Positions 30,785 to 41,396 of a DNA stretch of 64,000 nt are shown in pieces (position 1 is the first letter of the stretch; each line of letters starts with the position of its first letter). The notes beneath the pieces were generated by a model. That model was given only the letters and a program-made list of their open reading frames with translations, ran no database searches and had not been told where the DNA came from. Both the position numbers and the translations under genes were made by a program. Origin of the DNA: Vibrio harveyi NBRC 15634 = ATCC 14126 = KCTC 12724 (lineage in GTDB: Bacteria > Pseudomonadota > Gammaproteobacteria > Enterobacterales > Vibrionaceae); NCBI RefSeq assembly GCF_001591145.1, contig NZ_BCUF01000003.1:1-64000 (forward strand). Direction: 5' to 3'.

Positions 30785-30830
30785 CCCCTCTCTAGCCCTC
30801 CTCTCAAAAAAGGGTGAGGCTAGGAGGGGG
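30785..30830. repeat. Imperfect inverted repeat between queA and tgt
   Basis: CCCCTCTCTAGCC (30785-30797) pairs with GGCTAGGAGGGG (30818-30829) with one bulged base. The loop side contains a second C-rich/A-run/GGGTGAGG stretch. It is C/T-rich on one arm, has no T-run after it, and looks like a dispersed intergenic repeat more than a terminator. Confidence 0.55.
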
Positions 30831-30929
30831 AGAAAGTTAACGATTTACGAGTGCTAGCAGTAAGCTAGGAAATAAAGTGGAATCTCTGCTTTGTCTCTCG
30901 CACGGAAAAGCGACCGCTCCTTAAAGTAG

Positions 30930-32120
<1,191 letters not shown>

Positions 32121-32139
32121 TTGACAGATTAAAAGAATT

Positions 32140-32169
32140 AAAGCCTTTGGCATGTTGCCAGAGGCTTTT
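32140..32169 (+). terminator. Terminator-like hairpin after tgt
   Basis: AAAGCCTTTGGC and GCCAGAGGCTTTT pair with one mismatch. The T-run is short, so some read-through into yajC-secDF is possible. Confidence 0.65.
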
Positions 32170-32297
32170 GCTAATAAAGTAGGCTAACGTACGTTATTTT
32201 TGAGAAGGTGATCTCTATTACTTAATCTCAAACTTGAATCTAAATTACGAAAGCCCAACTTGTTGGATTATCAATAAAATATAATGAGGATGTTTTA

Positions 32298-32627
32298 ATG
32301 TTTATTTCTCAAGCTCACGCAGCAGCAGAAGGCGCACCAGCAGGCGGCGGTTTTGAAATGCTAATCATGCTAGGCATGTTCGCGGTGATCTTCTACTTCA
32401 TGATCTACCGTCCGCAATCTAAGCGTGTTAAAGAACACAAGAACCTAATGTCTTCTATGGGCAAAGGTGATGAAGTTCTAACAAGCGGCGGTCTAGTGGG
32501 TAAAATCACTAAGATTGCTGAAGACAACGATTTCATTTCAATTGAGCTAAATGCAAACAATGAAGTTGTAATCAAGAAAGACTTCGTAACTGCAGTGCTA
32601 CCAAAAGGTACGCTGAAGTCTCTATAA
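32298..32627 (+). CDS. yajC: Sec translocon accessory protein YajC
   Basis: A small inner-membrane protein of 109 residues (E. coli 110), a subunit of the SecDF-YajC complex that helps SecYEG. One membrane helix at about 19-38 is followed by FYFMIYRPQSKR and a basic cytosolic domain (KGDEVLTSGGLVGKI). GAGGATG before the ATG is the ribosome binding site. It lies 21 bases before secD. Confidence 0.96.
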   Translation: MFISQAHAAAEGAPAGGGFEMLIMLGMFAVIFYFMIYRPQSKRVKEHKNLMSSMGKGDEVLTSGGLVGKITKIAEDNDFISIELNANNEVVIKKDFVTAVLPKGTLKSL

Positions 32628-32648
32628 AACAGCTAAAGGATCCTCGCT

Positions 32649-34505
32649 GTGCTAAACCGTTATCCATTATGGAAGTACTTGATGGTATTTTTTGCCATCA
32701 TCACCGCTGCGTTGTACGCACTTCCAAATATCTACGGTGAAGATCCGGCTATTCAAGTTACAGGGGCGCGTGGTGCCTCTGTAGATATGTCAACGCTGGA
32801 TGCTGTCACCAAAGCTCTTGATAAAGAGCATCTCTCTCATAAATCCATTGCTCTCGAGAATGGATCAATCCTTGTTCGTTTCAATGACACTGACACTCAA
32901 ATCAGTGCCCGCGATATCATCAGCGAAGCGCTTGGCAAAGATAAAATTGTTGCACTAAACCTTGCTCCATCTACGCCAGATTGGCTAGAAGCAATCGGTG
33001 CGTCGCCACTTAAGCTAGGTCTTGACCTGCGCGGTGGTGTTCACTTCCTAATGGAAGTTGACATGGACGCGGCGATGGAGAAGTTGGTTGGTCAACAAGA
33101 AGAAGCTTTCCGTAGCGAACTTCGTGAAGCTAAGATCCGTTACCGTGCAATCCGTCCTTCTGGTACAGAAGGTGTGGAAGTTCTGCTACGTAATGAGGAG
33201 CAGCTAGCGGAAGCGAAAGCAACGCTAGAAAAGAATCACCCAGACATGAACTTTGTCGACTCTGATTCTAATGGTCGTTACGCGTTGATTGCCACCTTTA
33301 CCGAGCAACGTTTACAAGAGATACGTAACTACGCAGTTGAACAAAACATCACGATTCTTCGTAACCGTGTTAACGAACTGGGTGTTGCTGAACCATTGGT
33401 TCAACGTCAAGGTGCTAGCCGCATCGTAGTTGAGCTACCAGGTGTTCAAGACACAGCTCGTGCGAAGGAAATTCTAGGTGCTACAGCAACACTAGAGTTC
33501 CGCGAAGTTGACGATAAAGCTGACCTATCAGCGGCGGCAAATGGTCGCGCGCCAGCAGGTAGCGAAATCAAGATGGACCGTGATGGTCGCCCAGTTGTGC
33601 TTAAGAAGCGCGTTATTCTTGGTGGTCAAAGCATCACGGATGCAAGTTCAAGTGTTGATGAATACGGTCGCCCACAAGTTAACATCTCGCTAGACAGCGA
33701 AGGTGGCAACAAAATGTCTGCGTTCTCTAAGAAGAACATCGGTAAGCTAATGGCTACCGTGTTTGCAGAATACAAAGACAGTGGTCGTCGTACGCCTGAA
33801 GGCAAAGTTATCCTTGATAAGCATGAAGAAGTTATCAACCAAGCAACGATTCAATCGGCTCTTGGTCGTAACTTCCGTATCACGGGTATCGACTCTGCAG
33901 CAGAAGCGCACAACCTAGCACTTCTACTTCGTGCTGGTGCACTAATCGCACCGATCTCTATCGTTGAAGAACGTACCATTGGTCCATCAATGGGTCAGCA
34001 AAACATCGATATGGGTATCCAAGCATGTATCTGGGGTATGGTTGCGGTAATGCTGTTTACGCTGCTTTACTACCGTGGCTTCGGTCTGATTGCTAACATT
34101 GCGTTGATGGCAAACTTGGTTCTTATCATTGGTGTAATGTCGATGATTCCAGGCGCTACCATGACGTTGCCAGGTATTGCCGGTATCGTATTAACCGTCG
34201 GTATGGCGGTCGATGCGAACGTGCTGATATTCGAGCGTATCCGTGAAGAGCTTCGAGATGGACGCAGTCCTCAGCAAGCGATTCACCAAGGTTACGCAAA
34301 CGCATTCAGTACCATTGCCGATGCGAACATCACAACGCTTATCACTGCAATCATTCTATTTGCAGTGGGTACAGGCGCAGTGAAGGGCTTCGCGGTAACA
34401 CTATCTATTGGTATCTTAACTTCAATGTTCACCGCTATTGTGGGTACACGTTGTATCGTGAACCTGATTTACGGTGGCAAACGCGTTGATAAATTGTCGA
34501 TCTAA
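32649..34505 (+). CDS. secD: Protein translocase subunit SecD
   Basis: An inner-membrane RND-family protein of 618 residues (E. coli 615) that uses the proton gradient to pull proteins out of SecYEG on the periplasmic side. Helix 1 is at about 9-27. A large periplasmic region with [15 protein letters not shown] runs to about 445, followed by five helices including [29 protein letters not shown]. Translation starts at GTG after AGGATCC. It precedes secF by 14 bases. Confidence 0.97.
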   Translation: MLNRYPLWKYLMVFFAIITAALYALPNIYGEDPAIQVTGARGASVDMSTLDAVTKALDKEHLSHKSIALENGSILVRFNDTDTQISARDIISEALGKDKIVALNLAPSTPDWLEAIGASPLKLGLDLRGGVHFLMEVDMDAAMEKLVGQQEEAFRSELREAKIRYRAIRPSGTEGVEVLLRNEEQLAEAKATLEKNHPDMNFVDSDSNGRYALIATFTEQRLQEIRNYAVEQNITILRNRVNELGVAEPLVQRQGASRIVVELPGVQDTARAKEILGATATLEFREVDDKADLSAAANGRAPAGSEIKMDRDGRPVVLKKRVILGGQSITDASSSVDEYGRPQVNISLDSEGGNKMSAFSKKNIGKLMATVFAEYKDSGRRTPEGKVILDKHEEVINQATIQSALGRNFRITGIDSAAEAHNLALLLRAGALIAPISIVEERTIGPSMGQQNIDMGIQACIWGMVAVMLFTLLYYRGFGLIANIALMANLVLIIGVMSMIPGATMTLPGIAGIVLTVGMAVDANVLIFERIREELRDGRSPQQAIHQGYANAFSTIADANITTLITAIILFAVGTGAVKGFAVTLSIGILTSMFTAIVGTRCIVNLIYGGKRVDKLSI

Positions 34506-34519
34506 GGCTGGGAATTAAT

Positions 34520-35467
34520 ATGTTTCAAATTCTAAAAGCAGAAAACACGATCGGCTTTATGCGTTGGTCGAAAGTCGCGTTCGTATTCTCCATCTTTATG
34601 ATCGCTGCTTCTATCTTCACGCTATCAACCAAATGGTTGAACTGGGGTCTAGACTTTACTGGTGGTACGCTAATCGAGGTAGGTTTTGAACAACCTGCAA
34701 ACCTTGAAGAAATTCGCGCAGCACTAGATTCAAAAGGCTTCGGCGATGCGACAGTTCAAAACTTCGGTAGTGCTCGTGAAGTGATGGTTCGTCTTCGTCC
34801 ACGTGACGACGTTTCAGGTGAAACGCTAGGCAACCAAATCATTGGTGCGATCAAAGAAGGTACTGGCGAAAGCGTAGAAATGCGTCGTATTGAATTCGTA
34901 GGTCCAAACGTTGGTGATGAGCTAACAGAAGCGGGCGGTCTGGCGATCCTTGTATCGCTAATCTGTATCCTGATCTACGTATCGATGCGATTTGAATGGC
35001 GTCTAGCGGCTGGTGCGGTAATGGCACTGGCACACGATATCATCATCACGCTGGGTGTATTCTCATTCCTACAAATCGAAGTTGACCTTACCATCGTAGC
35101 GGCGCTACTAACGGTAGTCGGTTACTCGCTCAATGATACCATTGTTGTATTCGACCGGATTCGTGAAAACTTCCGTAAGATGCGTAAGGGTGAACCTTCG
35201 GACATCATGGACGCTTCAATTACTCAAACATTGAGCCGTACTTTGATTACGTCTGGTACGACGTTGTTCGTGGTAATTGCACTGTTCATGCAAGGTGGTG
35301 CGATGATTCACGGCTTTGCAACAGCACTATTACTAGGTATCACTGTTGGTACTTACTCTTCTATCTACGTAGCATCAGCGCTAGCGCTAAAACTGGGCAT
35401 CCAGAAAGAGCACTTGATGCCACCTCAAGTAGAAAAAGAAGGTGCAGAGTTCGACGAGATGCCATAA
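34520..35467 (+). CDS. secF: Protein translocase subunit SecF
   Basis: The partner of SecD, 315 residues (E. coli 323), with six membrane helices. Helix 1 at about 20-38 is followed by LDFTGGTLIEVGF, then a smaller periplasmic domain and five helices with VVGYSLNDTIVVFDRIREN. The C-terminal tail is acidic. A TATG-proximal GGGAATTAAT gives a weak ribosome binding site, and translation is probably coupled to secD. It is the last gene of yajC-secD-secF and is followed by a strong terminator. Confidence 0.97.
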   Translation: MFQILKAENTIGFMRWSKVAFVFSIFMIAASIFTLSTKWLNWGLDFTGGTLIEVGFEQPANLEEIRAALDSKGFGDATVQNFGSAREVMVRLRPRDDVSGETLGNQIIGAIKEGTGESVEMRRIEFVGPNVGDELTEAGGLAILVSLICILIYVSMRFEWRLAAGAVMALAHDIIITLGVFSFLQIEVDLTIVAALLTVVGYSLNDTIVVFDRIRENFRKMRKGEPSDIMDASITQTLSRTLITSGTTLFVVIALFMQGGAMIHGFATALLLGITVGTYSSIYVASALALKLGIQKEHLMPPQVEKEGAEFDEMP

Positions 35468-35488
35468 GGCAGATTGAGAACCGAAAAC

Positions 35489-35518
35489 AAAAACCGCTGA
35501 GCAGTCAGCGGTTTTTTT
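35489..35518 (+). terminator. Terminator of yajC-secDF
   Basis: AAAAACCGCTGA and TCAGCGGTTTTT pair around GCAG and are followed by T. Confidence 0.88.
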
Positions 35519-35631
35519 ATGCTTGATAGATTTGATTGTTTCACTTTTCTTTGAAGTATTTCCAGCTTGAATTGTAGTTTTTTGATTGAGTTGAATATCG
35601 GAAGTATGTTCAACAATTTCGGGGGGAAATA

Positions 35632-35832
35632 ATGTCAAGGCAAGCTGAAATAAAAGTACAGTTACTGAAGTTTGTAGAGATTTCTTACAAACACTATAAA
35701 GGCGTTACCACCAAGCTAGTTACTGGGCAGGTAAATGTCCGAGAGCTTTTAGAGCAGTGCGAGTGGGGGCTTTGTAAGTACAGATTTAAGCCGAGTAAAA
35801 TTGATCAAGCGCTCCGTGAAGCTTGGGTTTAG
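35632..35832 (+). CDS. Hypothetical protein, 66 aa
   Basis: An unrecognised small basic cytosolic protein with no membrane segment. The C-terminal half (CKYRFKPSKIDQALREAWV) looks helical. The unusually strong GGGGGGAAATA directly before the ATG supports translation. The stop codon lies 6 bases before the start of the next gene, so the two form a pair. The pair sits between two strong terminators, downstream of secF and upstream of suhB. Codon use (AGA) differs from the neighbouring core genes, which hints at a horizontally gained insertion. Confidence 0.55.
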   Translation: MSRQAEIKVQLLKFVEISYKHYKGVTTKLVTGQVNVRELLEQCEWGLCKYRFKPSKIDQALREAWV

Positions 35833-35838
35833 TTGATT

Positions 35839-36285
35839 ATGCTAAATAGAATTCTACCTATTCCGGTTTTACTCAGTGTTTCAGGACCCTGCATAGCAAG
35901 CCCACTCCACGATACTTACCTTGATATACGCAATAATTTATACAAGATGCAGTATATCGAGGTGGTAGAAGCTATGGCAGGACCAAACCTATCGATTGAA
36001 GAGCTAAATAGTATTAAATCTCACCCAATAAAATTTGGTCATCAATTTCCATTTTTATCATCCATCCCATCAAGTTTGGTTACGGAGCTGTCTTACTTTG
36101 AAGCATACAGTGAGGATGGAGGCGTTGGGTGTCTTTCCGTTAACGGATTTGGAGATGTATACCAGCCAGTCACGGTTTCGTTGCAGTTTCTAATGAAGGA
36201 ACAAGTATGGAAGGTTAAGCACGTAAAAATAGACCACTTACCTGACTACGACCGTTTCTATAAACAGGCAGATTGTTCGATATAA
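35839..36285 (+). CDS. Hypothetical secreted protein, about 148 aa
   Basis: An unrecognised protein. From the ATG at 35839 (a TTG at 35833 is also possible) it starts with a probable signal peptide (LNRILPIPVLLSVSGPCIA-S), so the product is likely periplasmic. The mature part has no recognised domain; its end contains KVKHVKIDHLPDYDRFYKQ. Five ATA codons and several AGA codons are unlike the neighbouring housekeeping genes. It is paired with the 66-aa gene just upstream and ended by the hairpin at 36285-36311. Confidence 0.6.
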   Translation: MLNRILPIPVLLSVSGPCIASPLHDTYLDIRNNLYKMQYIEVVEAMAGPNLSIEELNSIKSHPIKFGHQFPFLSSIPSSLVTELSYFEAYSEDGGVGCLSVNGFGDVYQPVTVSLQFLMKEQVWKVKHVKIDHLPDYDRFYKQADCSI

Positions 36286-36311
36286 AAAAGCCCCGCTCAA
36301 TGAGCGGGGCT
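36285..36311. terminator. Bidirectional terminator between the unknown gene and suhB
   Basis: GCCCCGCTC and GAGCGGGGC pair around AAT. A six-A run on the left makes a strong T-run for the minus-strand suhB transcript. Confidence 0.85.
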
Positions 36312-36356
36312 ATTCAAAAGTCATCAGCGTGACGGGCTTAGTATGACTTCAGAATC

Positions 36357-37160
36357 TTACTTAAGGATCGCGCTGTTGCCGTTTTCGCGAACGTGCTTAA
36401 GGATAGATTTCACGCCACGAGCGCTAGAAGCAACAATGTTACCAGACTTCATGTAGTCAGTACCGCCAGCGAAGTCAGTTAGGATTGCGCCAGCTTCACG
36501 AGCGATAAGCTCACCTGCAGCCATCTGCCAAGGTTTTAGACCTAGCTCAAAGTAACCATCTACACGACCAGCTGCCACATAACATAGGTCAAGAGCAGAA
36601 CAACCGCTACGACGGAAGTCAGCACACTCAGTGAATAGAGAACCTACGATCTTGATGTAAGACTCAGAGTGTTGCTTCTGTTTGAATGGGAAACCAGTCG
36701 CAAGAACAGTACCGTGTAGGTCTTTAAGTTGAGTAACACGGATACGAGCGTTGTTTAGCTGAGCGCCAGCACCGCGTTGTGCAGTGAATAGCTCGTTTTG
36801 CATTGGATCGTATACACAAGCCACTTCAGTTTTACCTTTGAAGCGAACCGCGATAGATACTGCGAAAGTTGGGTAACCTTTTACAAAGTTATTAGTGCCA
36901 TCCATTGGGTCGATGATCCATTGTACGTCTTTATCTTTACCTTCGATAAGACCAGCTTCTTCAGCAACGATGCAGTGCTCTGGGTAAGAGTGCTTGATAG
37001 TATCGATGATGATAGCTTCTGCTTCTTTGTCTACATTAGTAACAAAGTCATTAGTGCCTTTTAGCGTAGATTCAATTTTATCTGTGTTTTCTAATGATTT
37101 AGCAATGTGATTGCCTGCCTTTCGCGCAGCGCGAATAGCAATGTTTAGCATTGGATGCAT
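36357..37160 (-). CDS. suhB: Inositol-1-monophosphatase SuhB
   Basis: A Mg2+-dependent phosphatase that in E. coli also joins the NusA-containing antitermination complex on rRNA operons. From the ATG at 37160 it has 267 residues, the same as E. coli, beginning MHPMLNIAIRAARKAGN; a longer frame would add ten residues. Metal-site motifs are EEAG (after HCIVA), DPMDGTNNFVKGYP and the C-terminal ALDLCYVAAGRVDGYFE. It is cytosolic. It is divergent from trmJ, the usual order next to the isc operon. Confidence 0.97.
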   Translation of the reverse strand: MHPMLNIAIRAARKAGNHIAKSLENTDKIESTLKGTNDFVTNVDKEAEAIIIDTIKHSYPEHCIVAEEAGLIEGKDKDVQWIIDPMDGTNNFVKGYPTFAVSIAVRFKGKTEVACVYDPMQNELFTAQRGAGAQLNNARIRVTQLKDLHGTVLATGFPFKQKQHSESYIKIVGSLFTECADFRRSGCSALDLCYVAAGRVDGYFELGLKPWQMAAGELIAREAGAILTDFAGGTDYMKSGNIVASSARGVKSILKHVRENGNSAILK

Positions 37161-37391
37161 ACGAATTTCCCAACGGATGTTAAAGAACAATTTAAAGCGG
37201 CGGCGAGTATACCAGAGTCAAACGAAAAGGGAAGTGGTTATTTTTTGTGCGCAAGCAAAACGAGTTGTGATAGCTATGTTGATAGAGAAGAAAACAATTG
37301 ATGAGAATGCGAATAGAAGCCCGCTTCACTCTAGGGTGTATTAGAAAATTATGATAATATCCCTCGGTTTTAATTCAGGTAGCAAACACAG

Positions 37392-38111
37392 ATGTTGGAT
37401 CAAGTAAAAATCGTACTCGTCGGAACTTCTCATTCAGGCAACATTGGCTCGGCAGCTCGAGCAATGAAAGTCATGGGTTTAAGCCAACTAGTATTGGTTG
37501 ATCCGCAATGTGAAGTCGATGATCAAACCCTTGCGCTTGCTGCTGGTGCTGGTGATATTGCTCAAAATGCCACTGTAGTAAGTACGCTTGAAGAAGCCAT
37601 TGAAGATTGTGGTCTTGTTGTGGGTTCAAGTGCTCGCTCACGTACACTTGAATGGCCAATGCTTGAGCCACGTGAGTGTGGAGAAAAGTTTGCAGTTGAA
37701 GGGCAAAAGCACCCAGTCGCATTGGTCTTTGGTCGAGAAAGAACCGGTCTAACGAATGATGAACTGCAAAAGTGTCACTATCATGTTTGCATTCCTGCTA
37801 ACCCTGAATACAGTTCGCTTAACTTAGCGATGGCCGTCCAAACGTTGAGCTATGAAGTTCGCGTTGCACACCTCAACCTAGAGCAAAGCCAATACGCCCC
37901 AAGTGAGCCTGAAGAGTATCCACGTCATAAAGAGCTAGAAATGTTCTTTGAGCACCTTGAAAAGGTGATGGTTGATACCCAATTTATCAACAAAGAACAG
38001 CCGGGTCAGGTGATGAACAAGCTGCGTCGTTTGTACTCACGTGCACGACCAGAGGCGCAAGAGTTGAATATTCTGCGCGGTGTTTTGACGGCGATCGAAA
38101 AGAAACTCTGA
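37392..38111 (+). CDS. trmJ: tRNA (cytidine/uridine-2'-O)-methyltransferase TrmJ
   Basis: It methylates the ribose at position 32 of several tRNAs. It has 239 residues (E. coli 246). It is a SPOUT-family knot protein: [14 protein letters not shown] near residues 16-29 and the knot region [13 protein letters not shown] with [13 protein letters not shown]. The C-terminal helical extension with [26 protein letters not shown] is typical. It is cytosolic. It lies upstream of iscR; the 125-base gap carries the IscR boxes. Confidence 0.96.
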   Translation: MLDQVKIVLVGTSHSGNIGSAARAMKVMGLSQLVLVDPQCEVDDQTLALAAGAGDIAQNATVVSTLEEAIEDCGLVVGSSARSRTLEWPMLEPRECGEKFAVEGQKHPVALVFGRERTGLTNDELQKCHYHVCIPANPEYSSLNLAMAVQTLSYEVRVAHLNLEQSQYAPSEPEEYPRHKELEMFFEHLEKVMVDTQFINKEQPGQVMNKLRRLYSRARPEAQELNILRGVLTAIEKKL

Positions 38112-38144
38112 ACAAATAATAACCACTTTAGGTGTAAGGATGAA

Positions 38145-38194
38145 TACCTGACTAAAATAGTCAAATAAATACTTGACCGTTTTAGTCGGGTATG
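38145..38194 (+). promoter_or_regulatory. Two abutting type-1 IscR boxes
   Basis: Positions 38145-38169 (ATACCTGACTAAAATAGTC...) and 38170-38194 (ATACTTGACCGTTTTAGTC...) both match the 25-bp [2Fe-2S]-IscR consensus ATASYYGACTRWWWYAGTCRRSTAT. They touch end to end. TTGACC inside the second box (38174-38179) may be the -35. This predicts autorepression of the isc operon when clusters are plentiful. Confidence 0.85.
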
Positions 38195-38236
38195 GAAAAA
38201 TCCTAATCATTACAAACCATGTGGATACGGTGTGGT

Positions 38237-38743
38237 ATGAAACTTACATCTAAAGGAAGATATGCGGTGACAGCCATGCTGGATGTGGCACTGCATTCGC
38301 AACAAAACCCAGTACCTCTTGCAGATATCTCAGAGCGTCAAGGGATCTCGCTCTCATACTTAGAGCAGCTTTTTTCAAAATTGCGTAAAGCAGGTCTTGT
38401 AGCCAGCGTTCGTGGTCCTGGTGGTGGTTACCGACTTGGAGCAGACGCGCACAGCATTGCCATTGGCACTGTGATTGCCGCGGTTGATGAGTCAGTAGAC
38501 GCAACCAAATGCCAAGGCAAAGGCGATTGCCAGGGTGGCACTCGTTGCTTAACTCACACCCTATGGCGTGACCTGAGCTCTCGTATTAGTGACTTCTTGA
38601 ATAACATTACGCTCGGTGAGCTAATGACAGACAATGAAGTTTTAGAAATTTCTGATCGTCAGGACATTGATCTGGCGGTAACTCATGGGCTTTCAAACAA
38701 AAATACAACCGCCGCGCCCATCGGTGTAAACGTCCGCTCTTAG
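38237..38743 (+). CDS. iscR: Fe-S cluster-sensing regulator IscR
   Basis: An Rrf2-family regulator of 168 residues from the ATG at 38237, the conserved [16 protein letters not shown] start; a longer frame begins 18 bases earlier. The winged helix is at about 1-65 ([29 protein letters not shown]). Cluster ligands C92, C98 and C104 with H107 are at the same positions as in E. coli. It is the first gene of iscRSUA-hscBA-fdx-iscX. The region upstream carries two IscR boxes. Confidence 0.97.
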   Translation: MKLTSKGRYAVTAMLDVALHSQQNPVPLADISERQGISLSYLEQLFSKLRKAGLVASVRGPGGGYRLGADAHSIAIGTVIAAVDESVDATKCQGKGDCQGGTRCLTHTLWRDLSSRISDFLNNITLGELMTDNEVLEISDRQDIDLAVTHGLSNKNTTAAPIGVNVRS

Positions 38744-38771
38744 CGGTCAGCATTTTACATTGGAGTAGAGA

Positions 38772-39986
38772 ATGAAACTGCCGATTTATCTTGATTATTC
38801 CGCTACATGTCCAGTAGATCCTCGTGTTGCTGAAAAAATGGTTCAGTACATGACAATGGATGGCACATTTGGCAACCCAGCTTCGCGTTCGCACCGTTAC
38901 GGCTGGCAGGCAGAAGAAGCTGTAGATACTGCTCGTGAGCAAATTGCTGACCTTCTAAATGCAGATCCTCGCGAAATCGTATTCACATCTGGTGCGACAG
39001 AGTCTGACAACCTTGCTATCAAAGGTGCAGCACATTTTTACTCTAAGAAGGGTAAACACGTAATCACTTGTAAAACAGAGCATAAAGCGGTTCTTGACCC
39101 ATGTCGTCAACTAGAACGCGAAGGCTTTGAAGTGACTTACCTAGAGCCAGAATCAAACGGTCTGATCGATCTAAACAAACTTCAAGCAGCGATGCGAGAA
39201 GACACTGTTTTGGTATCAATCATGCACGTTAACAACGAAATTGGTGTAATCCAAGACATCGCTGCAATCGGCGAACTATGTCGTGAACGTAAGATTGTGT
39301 TCCACGTGGATGCGGCACAGTCTGCGGGCAAACTGCCAATCGATGTTCAAGAATTGAAAGTTGACCTAATTTCACTGTCTGCGCACAAAGTATACGGTCC
39401 TAAAGGCATTGGCGCACTTTACGTACGTCGTAAGCCTCGTATCCGTCTGGAAGCGCAAATGCACGGTGGTGGTCATGAGCGTGGTTTCCGTTCGGGTACA
39501 CTTCCAACTCACCAAATCGTGGGTATGGGTGAAGCGTTCCGTGTAGCGAAGGAAGACATGCAAAAAGATTACGATCACGCGCTAGCACTTCGTAACCGTC
39601 TTTTAGATGGCGTTAAAGATCTAGAAGCAGTAACGGTGAACGGTGATCTTGAACAGCGTGTTCCACACAACCTAAACGTGAGCTTTGCATTCGTAGAAGG
39701 TGAATCTCTACTGATGTCACTGAAAGACCTAGCAGTATCTTCTGGTAGCGCTTGTACATCAGCGAGCCTAGAGCCATCTTACGTTCTTCGTGCACTTGGT
39801 CTAGACGACGAATTGGCGCACAGCTCAGTACGTTTCTCATTTGGTCGTTTCACGACTGAAGCAGAAATTGATTACGCAATTGAACAAATCCGCGTTGCAG
39901 TGACTAAGCTACGCGACATGTCTCCTCTATGGGATATGTACAAGGAAGGGGTTGATCTGAGCACTGTTGAATGGGCTCACCATTAA
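38772..39986 (+). CDS. iscS: Cysteine desulfurase IscS
   Basis: A PLP enzyme that takes sulfur from cysteine for Fe-S clusters, thiolated tRNA bases and thiamin. It has 404 residues, the same as E. coli. PLP lysine K206 is in [12 protein letters not shown], the cofactor stack is at H104 (TEHKAV), and persulfide-forming C328 is on the mobile loop [26 protein letters not shown] before the ATG is the ribosome binding site. Its start is 28 bases after iscR. Confidence 0.98.
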   Translation: MKLPIYLDYSATCPVDPRVAEKMVQYMTMDGTFGNPASRSHRYGWQAEEAVDTAREQIADLLNADPREIVFTSGATESDNLAIKGAAHFYSKKGKHVITCKTEHKAVLDPCRQLEREGFEVTYLEPESNGLIDLNKLQAAMREDTVLVSIMHVNNEIGVIQDIAAIGELCRERKIVFHVDAAQSAGKLPIDVQELKVDLISLSAHKVYGPKGIGALYVRRKPRIRLEAQMHGGGHERGFRSGTLPTHQIVGMGEAFRVAKEDMQKDYDHALALRNRLLDGVKDLEAVTVNGDLEQRVPHNLNVSFAFVEGESLLMSLKDLAVSSGSACTSASLEPSYVLRALGLDDELAHSSVRFSFGRFTTEAEIDYAIEQIRVAVTKLRDMSPLWDMYKEGVDLSTVEWAHH

Positions 39987-40023
39987 TCTCACGGACTGAA
40001 TAGAGGATTCGAGGTAATTTATC

Positions 40024-40407
40024 ATGGCATACAGCGAAAAAGTAATTGATCACTACGAGAACCCACGTAACGTTGGTTCGTTCGATAAAGAAGACCCATC
40101 AGTAGGCAGCGGCATGGTTGGCGCACCAGCTTGTGGTGACGTAATGAAGCTTCAAATCAAAGTGACGCCAGAAGGCATCATTGAAGACGCGAAATTCAAA
40201 ACATACGGTTGTGGTAGTGCAATCGCTTCAAGCTCACTAGTAACTGAGTGGGTAAAAGGCAAGTCTATCGACGAAGCGGCATCTATCAAAAACTCTGAGA
40301 TTGCAGAAGAGCTAGAGCTTCCACCAGTGAAAGTTCACTGCTCAATCCTTGCGGAAGACGCAATCAAAGCAGCGGTTGCTGACTACAAGAAAAAACACCA
40401 GGAATAA
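40024..40407 (+). CDS. iscU: Fe-S cluster scaffold IscU
   Basis: The scaffold on which [2Fe-2S] and [4Fe-4S] clusters are built. It has 127 residues (E. coli 128). Cluster ligands C37, C63 and C106, assisting D39 and the HscA-recognition motif LPPVK (99-103) are all present. It is 37 bases after iscS. The gap after it contains a strong hairpin before iscA. Confidence 0.98.
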   Translation: MAYSEKVIDHYENPRNVGSFDKEDPSVGSGMVGAPACGDVMKLQIKVTPEGIIEDAKFKTYGCGSAIASSSLVTEWVKGKSIDEAASIKNSEIAEELELPPVKVHCSILAEDAIKAAVADYKKKHQE

Positions 40408-40420
40408 TTATTCCGTATAT

Positions 40421-40447
40421 AATGGGAGCCCTTGAAATGCTCCCATT
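40421..40447 (+). other. Hairpin between iscU and iscA
   Basis: AATGGGAGC (40421-40429) pairs perfectly with GCTCCCATT (40439-40447) with a 9-base loop and no T-run after it. It may mark mRNA processing or stability within the operon and is not a terminator. Confidence 0.6.
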
Positions 40448-40480
40448 CCAAAACGTAATTTAGACAGACTAAGGTGCAGT

Positions 40481-40804
40481 ATGGCCATCACAATGACAGA
40501 ATCAGCGGCAAGTCGCGTAAAAGCATTCCTAGATAACCGAGGTAAAGGTATCGGTTTGCGTCTTGGAGTGAAGACGACAGGCTGTTCCGGCATGGCTTAC
40601 GTTCTTGAGTTTGTTGATGATCTAAACGAAGAAGATGAAGTTTTTGAACTGTCGGATGTAAAGATCATCATTGATAAGAAAAGCCTAGTATACCTAGACG
40701 GTACTGAGCTGGATTACGTTAAGGAAGGGTTGAATGAAGGTTTTGAATTCAACAACCCTAACGCGAAAAGTGAATGTGGTTGTGGTGAAAGCTTCAACGT
40801 CTAA
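40481..40804 (+). CDS. iscA: Fe-S assembly protein IscA
   Basis: An A-type carrier that passes clusters or iron to targets. It has 107 residues, the same as E. coli, with the three conserved cysteines C35, C99 and C101 (KTTGCSG and SECGCGESF). AAGGTGCAGT precedes the ATG. It is separated from iscU by 73 bases and from hscB by 55 bases, each gap carrying a hairpin. Confidence 0.97.
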   Translation: MAITMTESAASRVKAFLDNRGKGIGLRLGVKTTGCSGMAYVLEFVDDLNEEDEVFELSDVKIIIDKKSLVYLDGTELDYVKEGLNEGFEFNNPNAKSECGCGESFNV

Positions 40805-40812
40805 TTGACTGT

Positions 40813-40838
40813 CCTTCTGGGCAAGCGAGTCCAGAAGG
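40813..40838 (+). other. Hairpin between iscA and hscB
   Basis: CCTTCTGG (40813-40820) pairs with CCAGAAGG (40831-40838) with a 10-base loop and is followed by CTTTAC. It is too weak in T to be a full terminator; it may attenuate or stabilise. Confidence 0.5.
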
Positions 40839-40859
40839 CTTTACTAGGACCCGATCTTA

Positions 40860-41375
40860 ATGAATCACTTTGAATTATTTGGGCTACCAAGTCAGTTTCA
40901 GCTGGATGGTAGCCTTCTTTCTTCTCAGTTCCGAGAACTACAAAAACGCTTCCACCCAGACAACTTTGCGACTGCCTCAGAGCGTGATCGCTTGATGGCT
41001 GTTCAAAAAGCAGCGCAAATCAACGATGCGTATCAAATACTTAAGCATCCAATCTCTCGCGCTGAATACATATTGGCAGAAAACGGCACAGAAATTCGTG
41101 GTGAGCAACAAACCATGCAAGACCCGATGTTCCTAATGGAACAAATGGAACTGCGTGAAGAACTGGAAGACATTGCTGACAGCTCTGATCCTGAATCAGC
41201 GCTTTTTGACTTCGATTCTAAGGTCAGCAAAATGTACAAACAGCATTTGGCGAGTGTAGAACAAGAACTTGACCAAGGTCTTTGGGCGGAAGCTGCAGAC
41301 CGAGTTCGTAAACTCAAATTCATTGCCAAGCTAAAGAACGAAATTGAACTGGTTGAAGACAAGCTCCTCGGCTAG
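40860..41375 (+). CDS. hscB: Co-chaperone HscB (Hsc20)
   Basis: A J-domain protein that delivers IscU to HscA and stimulates its ATPase. It has 171 residues, the same as E. coli. The J-domain is at about 1-75 with H32-P33-D34 in KRFHPDNFAT, and the C-terminal three-helix IscU-binding domain is at about 85-171. It is 21 bases upstream of hscA. Confidence 0.97.
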   Translation: MNHFELFGLPSQFQLDGSLLSSQFRELQKRFHPDNFATASERDRLMAVQKAAQINDAYQILKHPISRAEYILAENGTEIRGEQQTMQDPMFLMEQMELREELEDIADSSDPESALFDFDSKVSKMYKQHLASVEQELDQGLWAEAADRVRKLKFIAKLKNEIELVEDKLLG

Positions 41376-41396
41376 TTAGCGCGACAAGGACCCATC

